Shown here: in pieces, positions 38,880-58,543 of the stretch
Position numbering within the stretch: the stretch's first letter is position 1
Layout of the letters: each line of letters opens with the position of its first letter
NCBI GenBank assembly: GCA_963691815.1
Contig: OY829652.1
Location: 17,400,079-17,464,078, forward strand
Reading direction: 5' to 3'
DNA: 64,000 nucleotides
Source of the DNA: Echiichthys vipera
Lineage: Eukaryota; Chordata; Actinopteri; Perciformes; Trachinidae
Notes under the pieces: generated by a model
Database searches by the model: none
Told to the model about the DNA's origin: nothing
Seen by the model: the letters and a program-made list of their open reading frames with translations, nothing else
Position numbers and translations under genes: made by a program

Positions 38880-41800
38880 TAAGTCTCATTGTAAAGCAGC
38901 AACTTTCTTCATTTTTTACTTGTTTGACCATTGACTCTCCATCTCCCATGCATTCATAATGCACTGATTTATTAGTAATAATTACGTAGTGACAGGATTT
39001 CTGTCATTGCACCACGACTGTCAGCACCAACAGCTTATTTATTAATAAGCAGAGAAATAATATGATGAGGCATATGATTACAGTATGTTCTCCATAGCAA
39101 TAACAACCCTGCTTATTAGACATGTATGCGAGTCAGCCTTGTATAATGTTAAGTGTGACCTTAAGTTTTATCATGGCAATCATGACCCTGTTCAGGATTT
39201 CCATTAAAGAATATCTGTCTCATTAGATTATGGAATGCAATCTGTGCAGGGCGAGATAAAGTGGTACCAGGTCATACACTCAATATATCATCATTATGTA
39301 ACAACGGCGAGTGCAGCCATTGCTCTCTACACATTCTCTCCATCTGGATTGAAATGGCACCCTCAATTTACAACACAAATTCATACAAAGGCAAACTGCA
39401 GCCACGGCAAATAGAATTGGTATTTGGAGAAACTTGCTGAAAATCAAAAGGGTCCATATCCAATGGAGAGTTTTCACACTGCCTGCCATTTCATTGCAGT
39501 GCACTTTGAATATTTATGGACAGGGTACTCACAGCCATGCAGCACTAATGATTTACAGCAAAGGAAAGGAAATACGCTAAAACATACAAGCAGGGTGAAC
39601 AGGCCTTCGGAGGTATTATTCAGTGACATCCCTGCTTACACCGTTTCATCTGAAAACATTATTTATGAGAACAATTTCTCTAACAGTGTCTAGAGGAAAC
39701 TGTAACGGCACTTAACATCTCTCTCCATCATAAGAAAGAAATTCCATGCAAATGGATGATTTCTTATGTGCTCCCCATGAACAATCCTACTCAAATGTCT
39801 CCCTGCAAATCACTTAATGCAGCGTAGAAATGGGCATTTCTGCCTCATCTTACAGCTCCTCAGAGATGGAGTAGGAGATTGTCACTGTGTAATTCCACTT
39901 CTTGCTCTGTGCCAGTAAAACCCTCCCTTAAACTTTCAGCCATGAATTAGGGATAAAAAAGAAAAAGAAAACAAGCCCCCCCTCTTTGAGCATTTTACCC
40001 ATTTGTGGTGAAATTATTTTTAGCTTTAGAAATCCATGAGAATGAGAAACAGAGAGAAAGCAAAAGGGAGGGGGAGAGATGCTTCTCACAATGCCAGTGG
40101 ATTATTGGCAGCTTGCAAAATCCCATCAGAAAGGATGGGGTAGACACAGATCACTCTGTGTTACGAGGAAGAATAAGAGCTGCAGCGCATTGTATAGTCG
40201 TGGCCTGCTGTGTCGCCCTCTTTGCCACGCTTCTTCTCATCTCTTCTCTCAGAGCGCCGGGCCACTCCCGGGGAATTAACCCCACAGTCATTATGCTAGT
40301 GAGGGTCACTGGATCTGTGGCATGTGTGGAAACACCAGTGGTGCTCTGGCTTCAGTGCTTTGCCTCAGGCATCCTGCATGCCTCCCTCCACACACACACA
40401 CACACACAAATGCGCACACACACCCGAAACTGAGCAGTGTCACGTACATGGAGAATACTCACACACCCAGGCTTGTTGCCCAGTCACCAGTCAGCCTGCT
40501 TAATAAGGACGGCAAATAGTCCCTGCAGCACTAAAGGCACAATAACAGAAGTCATGATACGCTCTCTGTAGTTGGAGTTTAACTGCCTCTGTGTCCAAGC
40601 AGAGGGCTGGAGGTTCAGAAGGCTAAATGCACACGCTCCATCTGAATTAGAGCTGGATTCACTGAGGTGACAGGGATCGTTTTCATCTGCAGCCACCAGG
40701 GAGACGCCAGCCAGGTTATCTCCTAAACCAGCACCGCACTGACGTGCCACAGGTAAAACGCCAGTCCAAATAATGAGCGTGATGAGAGTAGGCAGGGCAA
40801 ACAATGGCTCGAGGCGGCCACTGTAAATGCTGGCATCCCTTTTTAATTGCCACTGTTCTCCGTTACGCTTGGTTGAAAGGGGCAGGAGGTGTCTTTTCTG
40901 TCGTGCTCAATCTGTGTGCCATCCTTCATGCACAAACTGTGTCCAGCTCTCCCTACCTATAACTTGAAAATCAAACAGATGGAAGAATAACCCATTTTAG
41001 CACCCGCCATGAAATGCCTTTCAATATACTGCCTGCCCATAGCAATTTTCCCTCCTCCTACTTCCACTAAGGTGGCAAGATGAGCAAACAGACATTCAGG
41101 CACACACTCACCCCCCGGGGCATCATTATCCCAGACACAAGAGTTGCCGCCAAACGTAATGGAGCTCTGGGTCTACCTGGCTCATGGCAGGCCCTACTTT
41201 CTTAAATTGAAATGGAAGGAGCGGGAGAAGTCTGAACCGTGTTTATATAAGAAAGAAGAAAAAACGCTACCAGGGGCTTTGCTTGTGGGATTATGAGAAT
41301 TGGCCAAGAGTCAGGATAAGTAGGGAGGGGTGAAGGGGAGCAGTCTTGCTGTTGGTAATTTTTTCCGCCAGTGTTGGCTGGTTCTGTACTGTACAGGGCT
41401 GGGGTATAGTGGGTTGGGTCAGGCTTTTGCTGCCAGTTCCCAGAACACAAGGGCCCTTTTTTCTCCTGCCAATCACAACCAGATGTGCCCAGACTTGTTT
41501 TAAGAATTCTGATCCTTCACTCTGTGTTGCTTTCAGCTCTAAGCGAGTCATACAAGTAACAACTCACAGACAAAAACTTGGTGGAGCACATATTCTGACT
41601 TGCAGACAGAAATACACACACTCGGTAACAGGCATGCACACAAACACTGCTTGGCTGAGGCACTGTAATCACAGGGGCCCAAAAGGAATCCCAGAGCAAG
41701 AACAGGCTCCAATAACATGCTTTTCAACACTAGGGCGCTTGTCTCATTCGCCCATTCCCCCAGGACATGTAGTTTGAGGAGATTCAACCTGACATAACAG

Positions 41801-42106
41801 AGTTTTACGAGGTGTAGATAGAGGCCTATTTTCACATAGAGCCCCAGTCCTATCAATGCAATGCAAGGGCCTATTAATTACCAACCAGACAGGTTTCTGC
41901 ACCCTGAATATTCTTCAGCAGGTATCCTCTCAACCTTTGGAAAGCAGAAATGCAATGGAACGGCAGGTTTTCACCGAGCACCGTGATCGGCCACGTTATA
42001 TCCAGAGACGGGAAAACAGGCACCTGGCCGTTTCCACCAGGAACACATTTCACTCTGTGCTGGGCAAATTTGCTCCTTTGCTGTTTGCTGATCTCTGTCT
42101 GTCTCT

Positions 42107-42110
<4 letters not shown>
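38880..42110. other. Non-coding stretch, nothing recognised
   Basis: Contains a short CA tract near 40390-40408. No recognisable protein or repeat family was seen. Confidence 0.5.

Positions 42111-42189
<79 letters not shown>
42111..42189. repeat. (GT)n microsatellite, 79 bp
   Basis: A pure GT tract preceded by a CT-rich segment (CTGTCTGTCTCTCTCT). Confidence 0.98.
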
Positions 42190-42191
<2 letters not shown>

Positions 42192-45100
42192 GGAGCAGCA
42201 GCAGACAGACAGCCTGCATGCTTGTCGCTCTCTGTTCAGACACAATTAACTGACAAATGTGTGGAGCAAGTACATAATTTAAACAACAGCAATCATAACC
42301 AGCAGTGACACCTGGTTATTTCTACATAGATAACGTAGATGGGCAGGTTTTGATCTCTTTCCTCATGTTAAAATCAGGGGGAATTGAAACTCCAGCTGAA
42401 CAGCAGGAAAAGGGGCAGGGAAATCAAGAAGCTGGGCAAGCAGGGGGTGCATATTGCATCATTTATCAGAAGCAGATTGTTGATATCACACACAGCATGT
42501 ATTTTATATTGTTTATATCGCGTTTTCTTACTAGATTTGCTCTTGGAAAAAAATAGACCAGAAGCGGCGCGACCTATGTGAACAGCAAACAATTGACTAA
42601 CCTGGGCACCGAAAGAAAGAAGACAGCACTTCGTAGCCAATCGTGGCACATTTGCATGGTGGAAACCCGGCCTTAGAAAGCAGAAATGCAATGTAACTCA
42701 CTCAGCTGCTGATGCATTAGCATGCTTGTGGGTATGTTTTAATATTTGAGTGCCAACTCAACTCCATGTTTTCATTCAAAACACAGTAAACATAAATGTA
42801 TGCCCTCCAGCTACATACTGAAGTGATGTTAATGATAACAGTACAAGAGTAGAGAGATCACCGTACACAGCCACAGTACTGTAGCTGTTTGTGTATAAAT
42901 CGAGCTTGGAGGGCGTCATTTATTGTGTATGTAGGTAGTTGGAGCTGGTGTGCAATTAACTATTCATTACATATATCTGATTAGGGAATTATTCATCCAT
43001 GCAGGTAATGTGAAGTATTACACAGCTCCTTAACCTCTTTTCTCCTTCCCCCTGTGCTTCTGAGGATCTGGTCACCCCTCTCTGTATCTTCTCTGCCATG
43101 GTTCCACCTCCAGCAACATTATCAGCGAGCACCATCTGTTCCCTGCAGCAAGTGTAAAATTGAGCTGCGTGAAAGTTGTCCGATATTGATCGCTGCCACA
43201 TTAATTTCGTAACTTCACATAGAGTGTGTATGTGTGTCACCATTTGAAATCACATCACGGAATCTGTGTGACGGGTCAAACCCACAGATGTCACTGCTCC
43301 CGATCTGCATTGACGTGTACTTCTAATGTCAGAGCTGCACGTTATATAAACTATATATTGTCATTTAAATTTATATAGTCAATAATTGCAATGGCATATT
43401 TGCATTTTAAACATCTCCGAATGTCCGTATAGAAACACTATTCTATTTTTTTTATTATTAATAATTAAAATGGCCCTATGCAAAGTTCACTTAACTGTTA
43501 ATGGAAGTGATGAGTAACAGGTTATATTAATAAACATGAGGAGCTAATGTTTGTGATGAAATAAGAAAATAGTCAAAAGGTCTGTGACCAAACCACTGCT
43601 GCAGTGTTAATTACACATCAGGATAGAAAAGAGGTGAACCGAACCAATTTTGTACACATTTTGCAGCTCACTTTAATAGATATTTCCTACCTGTGAGAAT
43701 AAGTGACCTCACTTAAACAAGCACTGTTATTCCACTGGTGGCTCATCCCTGGGAGAGCAGCTAAAATTGTCAGAACACAGCCTGGTTTTAGGAGTGCAAT
43801 ATTTGGAAGTTTTTGGTCAGGAATTAGCAGACAAATTATTAAATTGTCCATCAATAATTCATGCACACAGATTAGCAGAACAGTGGGAGTGTTGAACCCA
43901 AGGAGTTAGATTGCCCTTGACTGGACGACTGTCATTGTTTATTCTGCACCACATCACACTGCGTCATGTGCACACCTAGCAACAAAGATGGTGAACAGAG
44001 CAAAGAGGAAGTGATTAAACAACATTAAAGGTACCAGAGGGTAGGTCCAAATGCTTTTGGTGAAACAACCTTTCGCTCAGCATCACCATCACTAAAAGAA
44101 CATAGACAATATGAAACAAAAAAAAACCAAATTAAATAGAATTGTCGCCTTGCGCTTGTTTGCCTCCTCCAACCATTCAAGTTGCAGTTTACATCCAAAC
44201 TGAGTTTGGAATTTCATAGTTAGTTTGATTGCCAAAAGGTCATGGCTGTCGCCGGAACAGAGGCAAAAAAAGCCAATCCACTGATTGCAAATCCAGTTTT
44301 TGGTGGTGTTTAAGGGAGAAAGTTTACCAGATGGTGGCAGATGATGAAAGGTAAGCAATAATGATTATGAATCATTCTCTTGGGGCCGTGGAAATCCATA
44401 CCAAATGTAATGGAAATCTGGACAGAACCTGGACAGGTCAGCAAACTGAGCAACCACCCTTGCCTATTCCATACTGTTCTGGGCGCATGACAATAACAAT
44501 CACAAAAGCACCAGTCAAACACTACAAATGCATGAAACACAGAAGAGCCATTCATTAGTGCATTGTGAATCCCAGAGGATCTCATCTATGACAAGCTCAA
44601 CGTGTCGTAACAACTGCAGTCACACCACACAAGGTGCCACATTGCAAACCAGACACAGGCTAAGATCCAATCAGAAGTATCGGTGGTGTTAAAGTTGTTT
44701 CTTCACATTTGTAAGGCCATAGGTATAGTGTCTATAAATAGGCTCCCCCTCAATCTGCTCCTTTTTATGTTTACAGCCATCCAACTAGAAGCTAATGTTG
44801 AACATAGGGGAAAACTAAGCTGTATAACACCCCATATCACACAATTCCATTTCAACTCATTCTGGTGCCTGGTTTTTTATTAAATCATGAAGAATGTCTG
44901 TTTTAGAGAGCATAAAAGTCACAGTTCAAATGAGGCAATCTTGCCTCAAACACAGCGGGCATGAGCAGCTAAACAAATCATTGTCAGCAATGCATATGCA
45001 CAGAGACATCAAGTTCAATTAAAACACAATGAGAGGATTTAGCTGAGCCAAGTCATCAGCAGTCATCTTAGAAATAGCGCTGTTAGATAGCGAAAAAATG

Positions 45101-48100
45101 CAAAGACCACTTTACAGCCAGATGCTTAAAGCACATTAAAACCTAATCGCTCCGGGATTACACAGGGAACCAAAGAGCATGGAGACTGGTTGCAGAGGAG
45201 GTGGAAGGGCGCGAGTTGAGTGGGAGTACACAAGACCGGAGTGCGTGCCCTGCAGGCTCCTCTTTAGTAGATGGTCAATTGTAGTGGACTGTACAGATCG
45301 GTAGATCAGGTCAATAGATCATTAAGCAATCCCTATGCTCACGAAAATAACACAGGGATCAGAGTGGAGATAAGAGCCTGGATCGATGCTGGATGGACAA
45401 GGGGGTGGAGCGGCGGACGGAGGCTAGGGCAGGGATGGATAGGTCTGGGTCTAACACGTGTCTTAATACAAAATTATTAAAGGCTCGGTTCACACAAACC
45501 ATTAAAAACATTTTCTCACTTTGCTGTAGTGGTAAAGCAATATAGAAGCAATGCTTTAGTTTCATCACTGATTTCTGCCTCCACCTTCATAGAATGGAGG
45601 TAACAGGAATTTAATTTGTGTTGTTAACAATATTAATAAATTACAGGGAGAGGCGGGTAATAAAATACTTCTCCTCACTCGTCACAGTCATTCAGTTGTA
45701 ATTTATTTAGTTATTAACACAAACAGTTGTAAACTGCTGAAAATGTCTAACTGTCAACCAAGCTATGTTTCACTGTAATAAACGGGCTGACACAAGCTAC
45801 ACAGCAAACAGTCTAGCTACACGAATGGTAGACTAGCAAAGACACACTCACCTGTAACATGACATTACAACAGCCCATTCAAAACATCTAAAGTCTATGT
45901 CTTATCATTAGTTTTTCCTTCATTGGTTGAGTTGAGTGATATTAATGAATGATCTGTCAGGTTAGGAAATGCTTTTCCTTTTCTTCGGTAGTCCCATCGA
46001 ATGGAGCTTTATGTATAGAAATTCATTATTTTTTTCTCCAGACAGGACTTACCAGAGGACCAGGGAATTTGCCAGAATAACAGTAGATAATTGGGGCTTT
46101 AATTTTGACTGGGTCAGAGGGGGAAAAAATCACAGACATACTGTATGTGCTTCAGACCAGGATCACTGGTAATACTGAAATCACCCCACCACCCATAGAG
46201 AGATATAAATCCCATCTGAATAGGGTTATAGGGGCTACTTCTTGATAGAAAGTATTTCCAACAGAAACGGCTCAGTCAATTCAGAGGAACGGACACACTG
46301 TTTCTGGAAACGCACACTTTTTTTTTTAAATGTAATTTTTCACTGCTGTGAGTGCCACACACAAATTCCCTTCACCGCCACTGTGCTTGGATGGCAGCAG
46401 AAGCCTCAGAAAACCCAGACACAAGAAAATAAAAAATATCTGCATGGCTAGAATCCATGAAATTTAAGTGAGAAAAATATGGGGGGTTTTTGTAATTTGA
46501 AAGCACTGGCTCTTGTGTGAGCATGGGTGGGGCACTCAGGTACCTTTATGAAACTGGGCAGTCAGGAGTATTTGGCAGTATGAAATGGATGAGGAGGTAG
46601 ACGGGAAAATGGGGAAAGCGCAGCTGGGTAGAAATCACATAATCATTTTCTACTAAGGCTCGTGATGAGTTTATTGCCTTTTTTACATTCTCTAATACAG
46701 ATCATTCTGTCTGGTTAACTCATTAACATCAGTAATTATCTTGCAAACTGATTTAACCGCATATATTATTCCCAACACCTCAAGGCAAAAGCACAGCTAT
46801 GTGGCTCTGGCTTCAAAAGCTGCCTTCTATCAGATAGGGATATAATTATACCAAACACAACAATGTGTGTTGGCTAATACCATCATAAAAAACGTAATCA
46901 TATAGAGGAATTAGCCTGCCAGCATTTGTAATCTGAGAGGTTCGTTTTAAAAAGGTCAACACCTGGCGTATATCAAACTCTCATAAAAAGGGCTAAAAGT
47001 TCATTGACTGAAATTCCTTTAGAATTGATTTTGTACTATATAATATTGTGTATTAAGATGTCTGCTCTATTGGGAGGTAGAGGAGTTCTGTGCCTTTAAT
47101 CACACTTTCTCATTATCATCTGTAAGCGGGGCTAATATTAAAATAAACATAGCAGGGGGTAAAGCCTGGGGGCCGGGGCTTCCTGCCCCCTGCCTCATGC
47201 TGCCGTGTGCCCTTCCTGTCTGGGTGTTGGGGCCAGGCCTGCCTGCTGGGGACCTGAGGAACTGTCCGGGGGGGGGGGAACCATACGGAGACGCTCCACC
47301 CCTAAAGAGGAACAGCATGCCAATCCCGGTGGACATCTGTTTTCACAGGTGTGCTCACCCAATGTGATTAAGATTGGCGCTGCACACACTCCGAGCAATG
47401 CTGCACTGGTGAGCCAGCACTGTGGGTGCCGGGGCATGGGTGTGAGATGCATGGAGCAGTTGTGTTGTTTTTCAGGCTGATGGAACTGATGAGAGTTTGA
47501 CTGAAAAAGGAAGGAGCAAGTGGAGGAGAAAAAGATGGCACGGTGGAGGGGCAGAGGGGGTTGTGTGAGAGAAGTTCATTAGGCTTATTCACTGCAAACA
47601 ACTGTTTAGAGAAGCATAATTTAAGCAGAGTGGGATTATTTGGAGCACATGCAGATTACCCTCTGCTGTTTGATTCTTTAAGTGTGAGGGAGAGATCATA
47701 TGTAAGGATTGGGAAAAGCCACACATAGGACCAGTGTTTTATACAAACCAGTACAATTCTAAAGTTCTCACAGAGAAGACTGGATGGTCTGAAAGAGAAA
47801 AACACTCACCCAATGCAAGGTAGGCAGTGGTTTTGGCAAAACCAACATGGCTGGTACCCAATACTACAACGCACCTGCTTCCATGGCAACCAAAAGAGGG
47901 ATCGCTTTCCCTTACACCAACAGGTAACTTCATGCTTTAATGTAAAGCGACAACTTGCCGGAATTCATTTGTGTGTTGTCAAAAAACAGGTTTAATTCAG
48001 AAACATAGTGAAAAAAAGCAATTTTCTTTATTTATGTTGGCTCCCCAATCCGCCCCCACGACGTTGCTGCCAGACCATAATTCTCCAGTGTTTTTTGAGA

Positions 48101-51100
48101 ACTTTCAGCCATTTCAAGTGAGCTCACTCCTCGAGTAGTACGAGGCAGCGACAAGAAAATCTTTAACGAACGAGAAAGCAATTCCATTTCACAGCAGCGA
48201 GGAACCGAGGAGGAGGGGCGGGAAAGTCAGTCACCAGCTTCTAAAGAGAAATGGAAGCCTTGGATAAAAGCTGCTCACCCCAAGATATCTCCAAAAAAAA
48301 AAAAAAAAGAGGAGCAGACAGACTTAACACCAAATCACCCTGCTGTGCTGTACAACTCAGAAGCTTACCTGGCACTGACAACTGACAGGAAGAGTGCTAC
48401 TCTGTACGTAGCTTATTAGCATGTGTGAACATTACTTTGCTTGTACCCCCCCAAAACGTCTTAAACCTCTATCTGTGACTAACAGGGCAACACCATCTTT
48501 AACAGCAGAAATTATTTGGCAAACATGCTTTTTCATGTTTAGTGTGGTTATCAAATACTTTTCATCACATAAGTTAGTAATTGTATAATGTTTCTTTGTA
48601 AAAACCTGTTGTTAATGCGTGCTAAAGGCAAATATTCATTGTAAGAATTGGAATAATACAGGCTGTATTCAGAGTTAATCTTGCTTGCTGTGATATCAAG
48701 CTGCAGGGAACAAACATATTCCTTTAGCCATTCTGGGAAATATTACAAACCACGATCACACAGCCAATCCAGCCAGCCCTGTTTCTATTATCCATCCAAT
48801 CGTGTGCACCGTCTCCCTCCCTTCCTCGCACCCGTTCCGTCAATGAAGCTATGGCAGGCATCGCTCCCACAACACTTCTGGCTCCCAATCTGCTCTCCCT
48901 TCCCATCTCCTGGCGAGCATTACTCAGTGAGGAGTACCACTCCTCTCAAAAGCTACATGTGAGAAATGTATATATTTGTAAGTGCTAAAACTAAGCAGTG
49001 CAGATTGTGGGGCCAGCACCAGGCAGATGGTTCTGAGAGAGGCAGAAGATCAGAGAGATTTTTGCCTCCCACCTCTCTGTTCCCATTCCTCGATTTCTCT
49101 GAAAGAAGGCACTATCACTGCTCTGCATGGCACCAAAGAACATCAGTGTACAAAGGCAGCCTTAATTCCCCCGATGGTGGAATCAACTCACTCTAACAAG
49201 GGTATCAAAGTAGTTCATCGATGAGAGGGTATTTAAAACTCTCAAAAGCCATAACCATGGGTGGAATACTACTGGGAGGCTTTGTTGGGTATTGTAGGAC
49301 AAACAGAGGCACATAACAGAAAAAAACAGATAAACAACACAAAATATGTATATTAATAGTTTTATAGAAAGACAGTAGAAAAGTCCTCAGATTGCAGAAG
49401 AATGACTAATGACACGGAAACTATTTGTATGCAACTGGTTTAAAAGGCACTATTAGCCTGCGTCCTTCATCAAGCGCAGCTACTGCAGATTAATTGATAT
49501 AATCAAAGGCCAAGTAAGCTTCATTTATGAAGCCGGAATTCTCTGGAGCAAAAGTTATATTGTGTGAACAAAAGAAATGATTGACTCACTGTACTTGCAC
49601 TGTATGTGTGTGTAGGAGGGATTTCATGTCTTTATTTGGCATACATCTGTTTTACACTTGGCTTGCTATGACACCTCATAGGAGGCCAGGGTCAAATAAA
49701 GTGCAGGAGAGCTTAACAGCACTCGCACACCAGGGGAGGCAGAGCTACTCAGCAACTACAACGAAGACAGGCACACACATGGATTCACACACAGATGGAC
49801 AAGAAACCACTCAAATTCTAATTTTTTAAATACCCAGAAAAATGGGGCATGCAGCCTGTGTGAGCTGCATCAGCCATGCTCTCACCAGTTTACACTAAAT
49901 GGTCTGGGCTCTTTAATGTATACTTTAAAAAAAATGCATTGAATGTAATCAATTATGAACAATATTTGACAAAAATCCTGCTTCTGTCTTTCACTATCTT
50001 TTTCCATCCAAAACTCATGATTGGAATGTGCAACAATTCACCCACAGTGCAAAGAACTCCATCAGGGGAGAAGGTGCCATGGCAAGACTGCTTCCACGCA
50101 AAAAATATGTTGCTGGGTAGGGTGGAAAGAGGGGAAGGTAGCGCAAAATCCGCCAATCGATTTGGATTCCCATTGTTCAGATGGGATATAAAGCTGTCTT
50201 TGTCTGCCCATGCTCTTCTGACCTTTATCAGGTCGCTGAAGAAGGCAAACGCCACCAGGCCAAGAGGGGAATAGAGTGTCTGTTTTGCACTTAACACACA
50301 GATTGCAGAGCTGGCATGGTGTTGCAGCCACAGACTGTCTGTCTACCTGGGCGCTCCATATCCTGCCCGACCTTGGTACCAATGCGCCAATGTGCCAACG
50401 AGGGCTCCAAAACACCCTGCCCTCCCCTAAAAAAAAACCAAAAAACAACTAATAATCTCCCTGAGACAAGGCTGGAAAACAAAAACGAACTCAAGATACA
50501 GAGTTCATTAACGGATAAATTGCGTGAGGGGGGAAGAAAAGAGAGGGATGGGAACAAACAAGCGAATGACAACGGACAGAAGATATGGGGAGAGGCTGGC
50601 ATTCGTCCATAAAAACGACAGCTGGCAGCGACATCCTTCACAAACCTGGCGACGCAAGCGGCATGATGGAAGCAGCCTCCAGAGACACGGAGAGAGGATG
50701 AAGGAGAGAGATGAGGGGGTTTGGAGGAAAGGGGGGTTGTGGCGGTAGATAATGTGGCTTTCGTCTCCAGATTCCTGTGCTAATTAACACAGTTCCACAT
50801 ACAAGACCCCCTGCCTGCCCCGCAGCCTGGCCCTGGTCTTCAGTGCAGACACATAGGGGAAAAAAATGAAGGGAAATGTGATGTTCATGTGTGTGCAGAA
50901 GGGCCGGGGGAGTATGAGGGATGAAAAGGGATGAAAGGTGAAGCAAGGTTTGGTGGCCTTGTCTGAAGGTGAGTCGGCACCCCTGCCAGCCTGCAACGTG
51001 GTTCCTCTGGCAGAAAGAAAAGAAGGGGGGTGAAGACAAATGAGTCGAAGCACGGGGATGCTGATCAACAGCCGAGTCGTTCACCGGCCATCTCATGCTG

Positions 51101-52084
51101 TCGCTCACCTCATCCAGAGGGAGCATGAGAGAGAAAGAGCGAGAGAGACAGAGAGAGAAGTGAAGAGGCCAATGAGCCGGCACCTGTCCAGTCACAACAC
51201 CACAGACACAAATCCTGGTTCTGTACCATTAGCTCCAGACTGTCATAAATCAGACAAAGCCAGCCAGCAGGACAGAGGGAGAAGGCCAAACAGAGAAGTC
51301 AAAAAGTCACAGCCACACAGCACTGATCAGACAGCAAGGGGGGAACAAATAGCAACCTTTGAACACAAGAGGCATTTATAACAATACAGACAGGCTCCAC
51401 ACACATAATGGAGGAGCTAGACAGAATAGGGATGGATATTGGACCCTGAATTCTGCCTGAAATGCGTCCACAGCACTGAATGCTTGGTCAGAATTTTTTT
51501 GTTTTGTAAATTTATTTTTTGATCAGATTTTTGCTAATCTCTATGGAAGTAAATCGTTTCTTTAATTTTTTTGCTGCTGTGTTGAAGCGGTCCAGATGTC
51601 AATGCTGAATCTTATCCACTGAATCTTGCAGCTGAATTTGGCCTGTTGAATTTTTTAATGTTCCATTTTTTTATCTTAGAATTTATAACATTGAAATGTA
51701 TACATTTTATTTTGCATTTAAATTTGGTATAAGGACATTTTTAATGTTGATTTTTTTTTTGCCTTGAATTTTTGAACATTGAATTTTAAAACCTTAAACA
51801 TTTTAACCTTGAATTTATAGACATTGAAAAATAAATAGTTAAATTCAAAGTCGAAACATTCAGATGCATATTTGCAATGGTATAAATATTCAGTACTAGA
51901 AATTCAATGGCTTTTTAATTTCAAAATCTGATGACACTTTCCATACATCTTATTCAGGAAATGTTTATGCCTTTATTAAATGGTTGACAGCAGGGAGATG
52001 AAAATGCAACAGGGAACAACATGCAACAAAGGTCCCTTGATGGACCCAACCCCAGGGACGCCGCAGTTCATGTTCTTTGCCTTA
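42190..52084. other. Non-coding stretch; purine-rich and TTGAAT-rich patches at its right end
   Basis: No coding region recognised. A GC-box-like GGGGCGG lies at 48215-48221 among scattered CpGs, a GA-rich tract at about 51120-51165, and a degenerate TTGAATTT-rich block at 51480-51900, just left of MITE copy D. Confidence 0.5.
51480..51900. repeat. AT-rich block with recurring TTGAATTT motif
   Basis: TTGAAT or TGAATTT recurs irregularly (for example CCTTGAATTTTTGAACATTG and then AATTTTAAAACCTTAAACAT). It looks like a decayed tandem or a transposon end; the unit length is not constant. Confidence 0.5.
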
Positions 52085-52709
52085 GGGCGCACTCACACTG
52101 TCCTTCCGCACCGCGCCCCGGGCTTTAGGGTACTTGTCCCCCCCTCCCTCTCCCCCCGCTTGCCAGCCCGTTTGTACTCACACTGCCTGGGCCTCGGCCA
52201 ATGCTTCTTGCCTGCCTATACGTCATCACGTCGTAACACGTCACACGCATTGATGACGTCATCGCGATGCGTCTCTTTGTTTACAAATCTTTCCATAGAC
52301 CTCAGAGTTTTTGTGCGTCTTGTCCGACTGTTTTTGAATATTTTCATCCGACCAAATCTGCAGTAAACACTCCACCTCCGCATCACACCAACGTGAACCT
52401 TTCGCCACAAGCTGTTGTTGTTAAATGTCCGCGCATAGTCCGTCCTTCTATTTTCTATGTCCGAACAGGCGCACATAAATGACATCAGAACCGCCGTAGG
52501 CCTCGTGCTTGTGCTCGAACACGTGCGCACGCTCGTGCTCGTACATGTGCAAACGCGCTCTACAAAAGCCCACCTCTCTAGACGGGCCGTGGACTGCCAG
52601 CTGGCCGCAGCTATGCACGGAGCGAGTGCACTCACACTGGTCAAACGCACTAGGCTTTAGCCGAAAAACCTGTTTTGGCCCGGTGCGGAAGGACAGTGTG
52701 AGTGCCCCC
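52085..52709 (-). mobile_element. Inverted-repeat MITE-like element, copy D
   Basis: Same family and orientation as copy C, and the two are very alike along their length. Ends are GGGCGCACTCACACTGTCC and, inverted, GGACAGTGTGAGTGCCCCC. TTA flanks both sides, the clearest target duplication of the four copies. TGACGTCA is at 52254-52261. Terminal-like motifs recur inside at about 52172-52190 and 52627-52640. Confidence 0.88.
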
Positions 52710-58472
<5,763 letters not shown>

Positions 58473-58543
58473 TGTTTCCCATCACTCTCTGCTGCCAAGC
58501 AGTGTCCAGTGATGGCTGAGAAGGGGGGGGGGGGGGGGGGGGG

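Noticed and set aside
48050..48240. Promoter with GC box at 48215
   Set aside because: One GC box and moderate CpG content only; no initiator, exon or donor could be tied to it.
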